Below, piece after piece: positions 55,889 through 64,000 of a DNA stretch of 64,000 nt. This DNA is from Levilactobacillus namurensis (GTDB taxonomy: Bacteria; Bacillota; Bacilli; Lactobacillales; Lactobacillaceae). The notes under the pieces were generated by a model that made no database searches, was not told the DNA's origin, and saw only the letters and a list, made by a program, of their open reading frames with translations. The position numbers were made by a program, and so were the translations under genes. Location of the stretch: NCBI RefSeq assembly GCF_032197885.1, contig NZ_CP134159.1, forward strand, positions 2,108,001-2,172,000, read 5' to 3'. The number at the start of each line of letters is the position of its first letter. The first letter of the stretch is position 1.

Positions 55889-57269
55889 CTTTTTCCCCTT
55901 TCACCGATTCCGGTTGGTATCCAATATGATAAGTTGTTGTCTGTTGCCGGTGCGGCCAGACCGCCCATTTCACACCCAGCGCCGCCAGGACCTCGCCCTG
56001 AGCGGTTACCAGGACTGGAACTTGCGTCCGTTGCGTCTGCGGCACCTTCGCGTTAATCAGCGCTCGCCGTACCGATTGATGATGTCCGTCCGCCAACCGC
56101 AACCGGTCCGTTGTTCGCCACGGCCGAACCATCAAGGGCAATTGACTTGCGCTCAAGCTAAGGGTTCGGTGGGGCGAATCGTGATTGGGGGCTGACTGAA
56201 AGACGCCAAGCAGATAGCCGTTACCGACCGTCTGCCATTGGTTCAATACTACCATAAAACTAATTTGTTCCGGTGGATTTTTCACGAATTTTTGCGGTTG
56301 CCAGAACAGAAACATCCGGTAACGCTTTTCTAGAATCCATCCGTTACTAAAAACGATTTGCCCCGTGGGGCGCTGAACGTGCCGCAAGAGTTTAAGGGCT
56401 TGGTCTAAATGACTAGGGGCCGTCGACAGCTGGGGCGCCGTCTGCTTGATCAAGCGGCCCAACAACAGCCGTTGTTCAGCTAACGGTCGCTCTAAGAGTG
56501 GCGCGACTTGTCCCGTGACCGGGTGGCGATTCGTGATGATGGTCGCCAACGTCTGATCCAAAGAGCGATCCGCCACGGCCAAGACCGCGGCTAGTTGAGC
56601 GCCGTAGTCCTGTAAGTGGGCGACCACCTGGGGGTTCTCTGCCGTCAGTACCGGCAGTACCCGATGCCGGATGCGGTTCCGGCTCGCTGTCAGGTCCTGA
56701 TTGGTCGCATCTTCGTACCACGGCACCTGGTGCTGCTGCGCGTATTGGCGGAGCTGCGCCTTGGTGAAGGGCAGTAACGGGTGTCGGACCTCCCCGGTAC
56801 CCAACGGCCGACTCGCCGCCATCCCGGTTAGCTGGGCAAGGTTGCCGCCCCGCAGAAGTTTGAGGAGAATGGTCTCGGCCTGCTCGTCAGCTTGGTGGGC
56901 CGTTGCGACCCAGGTGGCCGCTTGCGTCGTCAGGGCGGTCGCAAAGAACCGGTAGCGAAAAGCCCGGGCGGCCGCTTCGATCCCCGTTTGTGGATGCTGG
57001 GCAACGGGCCAATGGCGGACTAGCACCGGCAAGCCCCGATCCGCACACCATTGCCGGAGGAACGCCTCCTCCGTTCGACTCTGGTCCCGTAACTCGTGGT
57101 TCACGTGGACCACCGTCAACGGCCCCCGTTCAGCGGCCGGCAAGGTTCGCAACAGGGCTAGGAGCACCATTGAATCCACCCCGGTCGAGACCGCGACTAA
57201 TCCCGGTTGGGGGTGGTGGTCCCACCCCTGGGCGTGCCAATTCTGTCGAAATGCCGTTTCTAGAGACAC
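55872..57269 (-). CDS. tilS: tRNA(Ile)-lysidine synthetase
   Basis: 465 aa. It modifies C34 of the CAU tRNA-Ile to lysidine so that the tRNA reads AUA. The PP-loop reads [14 protein letters not shown], a Thr replacing the first Gly of the usual SGGx[21 protein letters not shown] and the C-terminal substrate-binding region follow. The start is GTG (57267-57269) with AGGGGGG 9 nt upstream. Confidence 0.94.
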   Translation of the reverse strand: MSLETAFRQNWHAQGWDHHPQPGLVAVSTGVDSMVLLALLRTLPAAERGPLTVVHVNHELRDQSRTEEAFLRQWCADRGLPVLVRHWPVAQHPQTGIEAAARAFRYRFFATALTTQAATWVATAHQADEQAETILLKLLRGGNLAQLTGMAASRPLGTGEVRHPLLPFTKAQLRQYAQQHQVPWYEDATNQDLTASRNRIRHRVLPVLTAENPQVVAHLQDYGAQLAAVLAVADRSLDQTLATIITNRHPVTGQVAPLLERPLAEQRLLLGRLIKQTAPQLSTAPSHLDQALKLLRHVQRPTGQIVFSNGWILEKRYRMFLFWQPQKFVKNPPEQISFMVVLNQWQTVGNGYLLGVFQSAPNHDSPHRTLSLSASQLPLMVRPWRTTDRLRLADGHHQSVRRALINAKVPQTQRTQVPVLVTAQGEVLAALGVKWAVWPHRQQTTTYHIGYQPESVKGEKDEQRY

Positions 57270-57289
57270 CGGCCATCCCCCCTTTAGGT

Positions 57290-57322
57290 AAATAAAAAGG
57301 GCCGCAACTCGTGCGGTCCCTT
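57290..57322 (-). terminator. Terminator of the S1-domain gene
   Basis: GGGACCGCACGAGTTGCGGC then CCTTTTT on the minus strand. Confidence 0.75.
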
Positions 57323-57348
57323 TCTGATTTCAGTATCCGTACAGGAGA

Positions 57349-57903
57349 CTAGCTCCGCCGACCGCCACGGCCGCCACGCTTGCCTTCCGTATTCCGCTTG
57401 ATCGTCGTAAGACGCTCTTCGCTTTGCTTCAAGAAGCCGGACATCATGTCGTCAAAGTTCTCCTTGTGGTTCGAGTGATGACTTGCGAAACGTCCGTTCG
57501 CTGAAGAATGGTGTGACCGCGGACCGTTATTCTCAAAACGCCGGCCGCCATGCCCGTGGTCCCCGCCATTATTATGGAAGTTTCCCCGGTGGTCATTGCC
57601 GCCCCGGTGGTCGCCGTGTTCACGCCGATCGCCAGTGTGGGGCCGATGACTGTGCTCAGAAGCCGGATGATCCGTCGCCTTTCGAATCGACAACCCAATC
57701 TTACCGTCATTTCCAACGGTCAATACCTTGACCGTTACCTCGTCCCCAACGGATAACACGTCGTGAATGTCCTTCACGTACCCGTCAGAGATTTCACTAA
57801 TGTGGACCAACCCGGTCTTGTGGTCACCTAAATCAACAAATGCGCCAAAGTTCGTAATTCCAGAGACCTTTCCGGAAACTTTAGCTCCAACCTCGATTGC
57901 CAT
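57349..57903 (-). CDS. S1 RNA-binding domain protein (YabR-like) with a His/Gly/Arg-rich tail
   Basis: 184 aa from the ATG at 57903. Residues 1-75 are an S1 domain (GAKVSGKVSGITNFGAFVDL, then VHISEISDGYVKDI). Residues about 80-150 are low-complexity and rich in His, Gly, Asn and Arg (DRREHGDHRGGNDHRG and similar), followed by a short helix (FDDMMSGFLKQSEERL) and a basic GGRGGRRS end. YabR-type proteins are linked to RNA metabolism. The tail could bind RNA or metal. AAGGAGG is 12 nt upstream. Confidence 0.85.
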   Translation of the reverse strand: MAIEVGAKVSGKVSGITNFGAFVDLGDHKTGLVHISEISDGYVKDIHDVLSVGDEVTVKVLTVGNDGKIGLSIRKATDHPASEHSHRPHTGDRREHGDHRGGNDHRGNFHNNGGDHGHGGRRFENNGPRSHHSSANGRFASHHSNHKENFDDMMSGFLKQSEERLTTIKRNTEGKRGGRGGRRS

Positions 57904-57937
57904 AAACAAGAAGTTCCTCCTTAAAATAAGTGCTTTC

Positions 57938-57946
57938 AGTATAACA
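57938..57946 (-). promoter_or_regulatory. Extended -10 promoter of the S1-domain gene
   Basis: TGTTATACT on the minus strand, about 35 bp before the start codon; -35 weak. Confidence 0.4.
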
Positions 57947-58073
57947 CAATTTCTCCCAATGCCACACGCCAAAACTTGAAAAGACTTGTCCCAAGTTCGC
58001 CCCTGCATCGCGACCGAATCAGTTTGGGGACGTTCGGGAACGTTCTGGGTCAATTCTAACCCCTTGCCGCCCA

Positions 58074-58110
58074 TAAAAAAAGCCCGCGACTCCCTAGGGA
58101 ATCCCGAGCT
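58074..58110 (-). terminator. Terminator of the mfd-to-divIC block
   Basis: GCTCGGGATTCCC-TAGG-GGAGTCGCGGGC-type stem followed by T7 on the minus strand, 6 bp after the divIC stop. Confidence 0.85.
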
Positions 58111-58115
58111 CACGT

Positions 58116-58529
58116 CTACTTCGCCGTGACATCATTTGCGTGATCTCCCGGTAAACTATAGATGGTTTCATTAGACTTCGAATAATAGTACTTCGACCGA
58201 ATCAACTGACCCAAATAGTCTTGGTCATTCAGCTGCTTCACCTGGGCCTTCAAATCGGCATTGGTGTGCTTGGCCTTGGCTAACTGCCGCTGACTGGTCA
58301 CGACCTGCTGATCGACCTTATGGCGACTCGCGTTGGTTCGTACCAACTGGACCCCCAGGATTAAGATGAAGAAGGCAAAGCACGCGATGATCCGCAACGC
58401 CCGTTTGGCCCGTCGCCGACTCATCCAGTTACGCCGGTGCTTGGCCGCGGCATGTTGCCGGTCCAGCAATCGCGTGTAATCGTTTTCTAAGCGTTCAACT
58501 TTTGCCGTATGCGGTTGTTTGGTTGCCAT
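58116..58529 (-). CDS. divIC: Cell division protein DivIC/FtsB family
   Basis: 137 aa from the ATG at 58529 (MATKQPHTAKVERLENDYTR). A basic cytoplasmic region, one membrane segment (IIACFAFFILILGVQLV), then an extracellular coiled coil (VVTSQRQLAKAKHTNADLKA...) and the C-terminal YLGQLIRSKYYYSK family segment. It works with FtsL and DivIB at the septum. A GTG three codons earlier is an alternative start. Confidence 0.92.
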   Translation of the reverse strand: MATKQPHTAKVERLENDYTRLLDRQHAAAKHRRNWMSRRRAKRALRIIACFAFFILILGVQLVRTNASRHKVDQQVVTSQRQLAKAKHTNADLKAQVKQLNDQDYLGQLIRSKYYYSKSNETIYSLPGDHANDVTAK

Positions 58530-58632
58530 GTTCTCCACCCCACTAGAGTTGACCAGATTTATTAACTTGAGTATAGCAAGTTCCCGTTGGCCCGTCTAGC
58601 GCGTTCAGCAGAATGTAAACCATTCGTTACAA

Positions 58633-58914
58633 TTATTCGTTTGCGGATTGCCGAAAGTCTTGGGCGTATTCCTCTTTTACGATGGTGTACATCCGTTCGG
58701 CGTCTTCCTTCTTGGTGGTCTCCAACAACTCGTTAACTTTGACGGTTAACGTTTTATTCCCAAACTTAATCACTAATTCGTCGTTCGTGGCGACGTTGCT
58801 GGACGACTTAGCCACCTTATCGTTGATCAGGATTCGTCCCTTATCCGCGATTTCCTTAGCGACCGACCGCCGTTTGATGATTCGTGAAACTTTTAAGAAT
58901 TTATCTAAACGCAT
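58633..58914 (-). CDS. rqcP: S4-domain protein RqcP (ribosome quality control)
   Basis: 93 aa S4 RNA-binding protein ([20 protein letters not shown], then [17 protein letters not shown]). RqcP binds stalled 50S subunits and helps RqcH add alanine tails. GGAGG lies about 8 nt before the ATG; the gene begins 1 nt after the flippase stop. Length and position between flippase and divIC are as in Bacillus and other lactobacilli. Confidence 0.94.
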   Translation of the reverse strand: MRLDKFLKVSRIIKRRSVAKEIADKGRILINDKVAKSSSNVATNDELVIKFGNKTLTVKVNELLETTKKEDAERMYTIVKEEYAQDFRQSANE

Positions 58915-58915
58915 C

Positions 58916-60496
58916 TTATTTACCTCCGTGTAACCGTAATTTTTGCCAAAAACGTAAGAGTCGATCCGCGTGCGGCAACGTTAGCCATTCACGAACCGTC
59001 AATAACCGACTCCCCAAAGCCGTTGTCAGGAACAGGATCACACCCACCGGAATCGTCAGCATCACTATCCCACCGGCGGCGCCTCGTCCCACCATCAAGC
59101 CGGGCCACCAGGCCGCAAGCCCGTGCAACAGGAGTTGTAAACCAACCACCATCAAGGCGACACAGCCCAATAGCTTGCCTAGAAACGGAAGGGTCCAGAT
59201 ACCTGAACGCAAGCCCACCGGTGACCCGTACCAGATCACGCCAGCCATGACCAGTAGGCTACCGACCGTGACCCAGCTCGCACCCAGACCACCCCAGTGC
59301 AGCACTGCCCAGTGGTTAACTAGCCCCTTGACGACCAGTCCACTGCCCAAGGCCACCACCGTCAAGCGGTACTGGTCTTGGCTTTGCAGGACACTATTAT
59401 AAGTTTGAATCAACGTCGCCAATACGATGCTCAACATGTACACGGCTAACATCGTTGTTCCCTGCTGATTTCCAAACAATAAGTGATTGATCCAGGGCAT
59501 CAAAGTCATGAGTCCCGCCGCTGCGGCCGACGCAATCACTAGGGCAATCCGCATCATGGTGGTGGTCAGGCGTTTGAACTCCCGTTGCCGCCCCCGCTGC
59601 TGGGCGGCCGTTAATGCCGGCAGCAACGAGGTCGCAAAGGCCACCGCCACCACTAGACCCAACTGAACCAATGGCTGGCCGCGGTCGTAGACCCCCTTGA
59701 GATCCTTCGCCGCTAGGTCACTCAGCCCCCCAGCGACCAACCCGTTCTTCACGGTAAAGGAGTCGATGAGTTGTAACAGGACCATCATTGCCGTTAAGAG
59801 GCACAGCGTCCCGCCCTCAACCAACAGTCGCCGACCGATGCGTGGGACCCGAGCCACCCGGGGTTCCCGCGGTCGGCGCCACCGCGGCAAGACCAGCCAC
59901 GCTGCGACCGCCGCTAAGGCCCCGCTACTCATGGCCCAGGTGCCCATCCGGTAGACCGACCACTGCTGAACTGTGGCCCAGCTGGCCACCAGTAGAATCA
60001 CGGCGACCCGGACAATCTGTTCGACCACCTGTGACCGGGCCGTCGGCAACATCTCAAAGCGTCCCTGGTGGTAACCGCGTGTTACGGACAGGTCAGGCAT
60101 CAACAGGAACATCCAGGCCACCGTTCGGATCAGCGGCGTCAACTGGCCATCCCCCATCCCCCGGGCAATCCAGGGGGCGCCGACCGTCAAACCCACAAAT
60201 AGGCTGCCGGCCAACCCCCAGGTCCACCGGTAGACTTGCCGCGCAACTTGTTGCTGAGTGGGCAGGTCAGGCGCATCCGCCACCAACTGAGAAATGAACA
60301 CCGGTAACCCGCTTAACGCGAAGGTCATCCCAATCCCGTAAAGCGGATAGACCTGCTGGTACACGTAAAAACCGGTGTTGCCCACCAGGTTCTGGAACGG
60401 AACCCGGTAGACGGCGCTCAGTAGTTTAGCGATAAACGCCGCGAGCGATAGGATCAACGCTCCCCGTAACGTGGTCTTCGCGTTGTGGTGTTCCAT
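58916..60496 (-). CDS. MOP-superfamily polysaccharide/lipid flippase (SpoVB/YabM-like)
   Basis: 526 aa from the ATG at 60496 ([20 protein letters not shown]), with AAGGAGGGGG 6-7 nt upstream. About 14 membrane segments. The N-terminal [20 protein letters not shown] is typical of the SpoVB/MurJ-like group. It probably flips lipid-linked cell-wall precursors; the exact lipid is unknown. It follows mfd by 116 bp and is cotranscribed with rqcP and divIC. Confidence 0.92.
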   Translation of the reverse strand: MEHHNAKTTLRGALILSLAAFIAKLLSAVYRVPFQNLVGNTGFYVYQQVYPLYGIGMTFALSGLPVFISQLVADAPDLPTQQQVARQVYRWTWGLAGSLFVGLTVGAPWIARGMGDGQLTPLIRTVAWMFLLMPDLSVTRGYHQGRFEMLPTARSQVVEQIVRVAVILLVASWATVQQWSVYRMGTWAMSSGALAAVAAWLVLPRWRRPREPRVARVPRIGRRLLVEGGTLCLLTAMMVLLQLIDSFTVKNGLVAGGLSDLAAKDLKGVYDRGQPLVQLGLVVAVAFATSLLPALTAAQQRGRQREFKRLTTTMMRIALVIASAAAAGLMTLMPWINHLLFGNQQGTTMLAVYMLSIVLATLIQTYNSVLQSQDQYRLTVVALGSGLVVKGLVNHWAVLHWGGLGASWVTVGSLLVMAGVIWYGSPVGLRSGIWTLPFLGKLLGCVALMVVGLQLLLHGLAAWWPGLMVGRGAAGGIVMLTIPVGVILFLTTALGSRLLTVREWLTLPHADRLLRFWQKLRLHGGK

Positions 60497-60612
60497 GGGT
60501 TCCCCCTCCTTCAAGTCTGATTAAGCCAATAAGTCCTTAGCTTAGCACAGGACGGGGCCCCAGCTTTTAATTTCTATGATTCTTAAGAAACTCTTGTCTG
60601 GTCTCCCAGGCA

Positions 60613-63600
60613 CTAATCCGCCTGATCCGCGGCCTGTTCTGCTTGCGGAGCCGTGGTCTGCACCACGATATCCCGCAAGGCCGTCATGAAGTGGTAAACC
60701 TGGGGCAACCAATCATCCACCTGCATATTCGGTTGAATGACCAGCTTAATGTGTAGCCGATCCCCGTTGACCGTCACGGTCGCTTTAAGCTTCGTGGCCG
60801 CCAAGGCTTTGAAGACGTCTTCGCCGCCCAGGATGTCGGTGCCCTTCTTGGAGACCGTCACGAAGACGTCCCCGTTGACCCGCCGAATCTTATCGACTAA
60901 GGCCAAGTCCGCCGCCAACTTCAACTGGCCAATGGTCAAGAGTTGCCCCACCGGCTTCGGGTATTCCCCGAACCGGTCGATCAGGTCCGCTTGAATCTCG
61001 GAGACCTCGTCGTCGCTTTCCAGCTGGCGAATGCGCTTGTACATCTCGATCTTCTGTTGCTCATCTTCAATGTAATCGCTAGGAAGGTAAGCTTCCACAC
61101 CCAACTCGACCGTGGTATCGGTCTTGGGTTGGACCTGCTTGCCCCGCTTCTTGGCCACTGCATCGCTGAGCATCTGGGTGTAGAGGTCATACCCCACGGA
61201 ATTAATGAACCCGTGTTGTTGCTTTCCCAACAGGTTCCCCGCACCCCGAATAGACAGGTCCCGCATGGCAATCTTGAAGCCCGAACCCAGTTCCGTAAAG
61301 TCCTTGATGGCTTCCAACCGCTTCTCACTGACTTCCGTCAACACCTTATTGGGCTGATAGGTAAAGTAAGCGTAAGCCACCCGGTTGCTCCGCCCGATGC
61401 GTCCCCGCAACTGGTAGAGTTGCGAGAGGCCCATTCGGTCGGCATTTTCAACAAACAGGGTGTTGGCATTCGGAATATCGATTCCCGTTTCAATAATCGT
61501 CGTGGTCACCAGCACGTCGTACTCGCCCCGCAGGAAGTCGAAGAGGACCCCTTCGAGTTGCGTTTCCGTCATCTGACCATGGATGTAGCCAATCTGCGCT
61601 TCGGGGACCAGCGCCTGCAACTGACTCACGGTCTTCTCGATGTCGTCGACTCGATTATGCAGGTAGAAGACCTGGCCACCCCGTTGCATCTCGCGCCGGA
61701 TGCCGTCTTGAATCGCCCCGGCATTCTGTTCCATCACGTAGGTCTGAATCGGGAAACGGTTAGCTGGCGGCGTTTCGATGACCGACAAGTCCCGCACACC
61801 CAGCATGGACATATGCAGGGTCCGCGGAATCGGCGTCGCAGTCAACGTCAGTACATCCACGTTGGCCTTCAGTTGCTTCAGGCGTTCCTTATGCTTAACA
61901 CCGAACCGTTGCTCTTCATCGACTAGGACCAGGCCTAAGTTTTTGAACTTCACGTCCTTCGACAATAGGCGGTGCGTCCCGACCACGATATCCAACTGAC
62001 CACTCTCCAGGTCCTTAATGGACTGGTGGATCTGCTTGGTGGTTCGGAAGCGGGAGAACATCTCAATATTGACCGGATAGCCTTCGAAACGGTTGACCAT
62101 GGTGTCATAGTGTTGTTGCGCTAGGATCGTGGTGGGCACCAGAAAGGCAACCTGCTTACCCGCTTCAACGGCCTTAAACGCCGCCCGCAACGCCACTTCG
62201 GTCTTACCGTACCCCACGTCACCGACTAACAAGCGGTCCATCGGCCGGGGCTTTTCCATATCGTGCTTAACTTCGTTGATCGATCGCAGCTGATCCGGCG
62301 TCTCGGGATAGGGGAAACTGTTGTCAAAGTCAGTCTGGAGACTATCGTCAACGGGAAAGGCGTACCCCTTCTCCGCCGCCCGCTTCGCATACAGGTCGAC
62401 CAGCTCGTCGGCGATGTCTTCAATCTTGGCCGCGACTTTCTTCTTGGTCTTGGCCCACTCGGAGCCCCCCAGCTTGTTGATCCGCGGCTTCTTATCTTCC
62501 GAGGAGACGTACTTTTGAATCAGATTCAATTGGGTGACCGGGATAAATAACTGCGCGTTATCCTGGTAGTCGATGGTCATGTAGTCCTGGTGGACCCCAT
62601 CGACCGTCAGCGTCTGCATCCCGATGAACTTCCCAATCCCGTGGTTCACGTGGACCACGTAATCACCGGGCTTGAGGTCCGTGTAACTCTTCAACCGCTC
62701 GGCATTGGCCATGCTTTGTCGCCGTGGGCGCTTCTTGGTCACCTTCTGGAACATCTCGGCTTCCGTGATGACCACCAGGTTCGCTTCTGGTAATTCAAAA
62801 CCAGTCTGCAACCGTTCAGGAACTAACTGGGTCACTCCCGGTTGGAGGTTCTCCCGCTTAGTCAAGACGGCCTGGATTTCAAAGTCGTCGAGCGTTTTTT
62901 CCGTCTTCTCCAGCCGCTCTTCGTCTTGAACCAGCAAGACCACGGCCTGCTTTTGCTTATGCCAGCGGTCGATTTCCGTCTTCATCACCGGCAACTGGCT
63001 GAAGAACTGCTGCATCGCCCGCGTCGTGACGTTGGTCACCGCCACGAACCGCAAACTGCCCATCCCCTTCTGGAACAAAGAGAGCATGATCTGCGCGTGG
63101 GGGTCATCTCTAACGATGGGGCGTAACTCACCACCGAACGTCTGATGGGCGAAGATCTGGTGGTGGGCCAATTTATCCGTGGCCCAGTTCGCTTCGTCTT
63201 CTAACAGCTGCCGTTCGCCGTCTTGCAACCGGGCGTAATCGCCAAACATCGCGATACCGTCTTGAGGCAGGTAATCGAGAATCTGGTGATGGTCCGGGAA
63301 AAGGTAGTCCGCAAACTCCATCAGTTGCGGATCGACCGACCCTTTGCGCAAGCCATCAATCAAGGGTTGAATCTGTCCGGTCAACGTCCCGGCATCCTTA
63401 GGCGCCAACGTCGCCGTCTGCGTCTTTAATTCAGCAGTCAACGCATCCGCCCCCGCCTGCCGTTCAGCGGCGTTCAGGATGAAATCCGTGGCGGGCAAGA
63501 CTTCGACCGACTCAATGTTTTCAATACTCCGCTGGGTCGCCGGGTCAAAGTACCGCAGGGAATCAACTTCGGTATCGAAGAAGTCCAAACGCACGGGATA

Positions 63601-64000
63601 ATCCGCTGCGAGCGGGTAAATGTCCACGATGGACCCGCGAACGGCAAAATCCCCGGGGCCTGCGACCAGCTTTTGATGGGTGTACCCCATCGCAAACAGG
63701 CGTTTTTGCAGATCCTCGAGGTCGTAATCGCCGCCTACCTTCACGGTAAAGCGGGCTTGGGCAAAATTATCGGGGGCGGGTAAGAACCGCCGTAAGCCCG
63801 ATAGTGCGGTCACCACCACCACGGGCCGGTCGCTTTGAAGCGCCCGGAGCGCGTTGATGCGATCCGCCCGGTATTCGGGAGAACTGGTCGCCACTTCCGC
63901 AGCTAGCAGCTCCTCGACCGGAAATTCAAAGAGTTCGTCTTCAGTTAAAAGGTTCGCCAAGTCATCGACCAGTTGACCTGCGTGGTAGAGGGTGTCCGTC
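60613..64000 (-). CDS. mfd: Transcription-repair coupling factor Mfd (5' end outside window)
   Basis: At least 1129 codons; the frame is open to the right edge, so the TTG at 63960 is not the start and roughly the first 45-50 residues are missing. Order of domains: UvrB-like N-terminal modules, the RNA polymerase-interacting domain (LKPGDYVVHVNHGIGKFIGM), the translocase with Walker A LLVGDVGYGKTEVALRA and DEEQRFGV, the TRG-like RGRIGRSNRVAYAYF, and the C-terminal TRCF domain (LGVEAYLPSDYIEDE). It removes stalled RNA polymerase and recruits UvrA. Confidence 0.97.
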   Translation of the reverse strand, partial: TDTLYHAGQLVDDLANLLTEDELFEFPVEELLAAEVATSSPEYRADRINALRALQSDRPVVVVTALSGLRRFLPAPDNFAQARFTVKVGGDYDLEDLQKRLFAMGYTHQKLVAGPGDFAVRGSIVDIYPLAADYPVRLDFFDTEVDSLRYFDPATQRSIENIESVEVLPATDFILNAAERQAGADALTAELKTQTATLAPKDAGTLTGQIQPLIDGLRKGSVDPQLMEFADYLFPDHHQILDYLPQDGIAMFGDYARLQDGERQLLEDEANWATDKLAHHQIFAHQTFGGELRPIVRDDPHAQIMLSLFQKGMGSLRFVAVTNVTTRAMQQFFSQLPVMKTEIDRWHKQKQAVVLLVQDEERLEKTEKTLDDFEIQAVLTKRENLQPGVTQLVPERLQTGFELPEANLVVITEAEMFQKVTKKRPRRQSMANAERLKSYTDLKPGDYVVHVNHGIGKFIGMQTLTVDGVHQDYMTIDYQDNAQLFIPVTQLNLIQKYVSSEDKKPRINKLGGSEWAKTKKKVAAKIEDIADELVDLYAKRAAEKGYAFPVDDSLQTDFDNSFPYPETPDQLRSINEVKHDMEKPRPMDRLLVGDVGYGKTEVALRAAFKAVEAGKQVAFLVPTTILAQQHYDTMVNRFEGYPVNIEMFSRFRTTKQIHQSIKDLESGQLDIVVGTHRLLSKDVKFKNLGLVLVDEEQRFGVKHKERLKQLKANVDVLTLTATPIPRTLHMSMLGVRDLSVIETPPANRFPIQTYVMEQNAGAIQDGIRREMQRGGQVFYLHNRVDDIEKTVSQLQALVPEAQIGYIHGQMTETQLEGVLFDFLRGEYDVLVTTTIIETGIDIPNANTLFVENADRMGLSQLYQLRGRIGRSNRVAYAYFTYQPNKVLTEVSEKRLEAIKDFTELGSGFKIAMRDLSIRGAGNLLGKQQHGFINSVGYDLYTQMLSDAVAKKRGKQVQPKTDTTVELGVEAYLPSDYIEDEQQKIEMYKRIRQLESDDEVSEIQADLIDRFGEYPKPVGQLLTIGQLKLAADLALVDKIRRVNGDVFVTVSKKGTDILGGEDVFKALAATKLKATVTVNGDRLHIKLVIQPNMQVDDWLPQVYHFMTALRDIVVQTTAPQAEQAADQAD

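Noticed and set aside
60943..61926. 327-codon open frame opposite mfd
   Set aside because: Antisense to a highly conserved gene; no start signal or recognisable domain.
63958..63960. TTG as the start of mfd
   Set aside because: The frame continues upstream to the window edge with Mfd-like sequence (DTLYHAGQLVDDLAN), so the gene is simply cut by the window.

Overview
The window reads as chromosome of a Gram-positive lactic acid bacterium of the Lactobacillaceae. The grounds are AGGAGG-type ribosome binding sites, frequent TTG and GTG starts, and the gene orders sigH-like/rae1/rlmB/mrnC/cysS/gltX/yacL/radA and mfd/flippase/rqcP/divIC/S1-protein/tilS/hpt/ftsH/hslO/dusB. PepC, DtpT and a mannose-family PTS point the same way. 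The fairly high GC suggests a Levilactobacillus-like species, but that is inference only.

Layout. 1-11020 is a minus-strand block for translation, RNA and DNA maintenance: a SigH/ComX-like sigma factor (partial), rae1, rlmB, mrnC, cysS, a small DNA-binding-like gene, gltX, the PIN/TRAM protein, radA and dut. An intact ISL3-family element (4312-5774) sits between gltX and its terminator. 11125-15812 holds an acetyltransferase, rpiA, a membrane protein and pepC. 15821-18223 is an IS30-family element split by an IS256-family element. 18224-19258 is an AT-rich accessory patch with a DUF805 gene and a vestigial XRE fragment. 19259-30660 is metabolism and transport: a serine hydrolase, gpmA, an AEC carrier, an LCP protein, a Zur-box zinc-binding lipoprotein, an EAL protein, a IIA-IIB-IIC-IID PTS operon, a HAD phosphatase and a MATE pump. 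30934-44990 holds tRNA-Leu, thrB, the pncB/nadE NAD salvage genes, tagA, the nagA-nagR operon with a visible NagR operator, an S9 peptidase plus proC, tRNA-Gln and tRNA-Tyr, a metallophosphoesterase, dtpT and a PTS IIB-like protein without its cysteine. 45193-50928 is a complete rRNA operon on the minus strand (three promoters, 16S, Ile and Ala tRNAs, 23S, 5S, Asn and Thr tRNAs, terminator). 51014-64000 is the dusB-to-mfd block, also minus strand.

The most unusual content is a family of about 157-162 bp structured repeats, five copies plus one remnant, at 3865-4220, 7444-7801 and 12557-13030. Each copy can fold as a three-way junction: an 18-22 bp closing helix whose sequence differs between copies while pairing is kept, plus two internal hairpins. 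Four copies form two head-to-head pairs of about 357 bp in mutually inverted orientation on either side of gltX. A separate terminator-ended candidate small RNA (12644-12848, minus) lies beside the fifth copy. No prophage, CRISPR array or conventional defence locus was seen.
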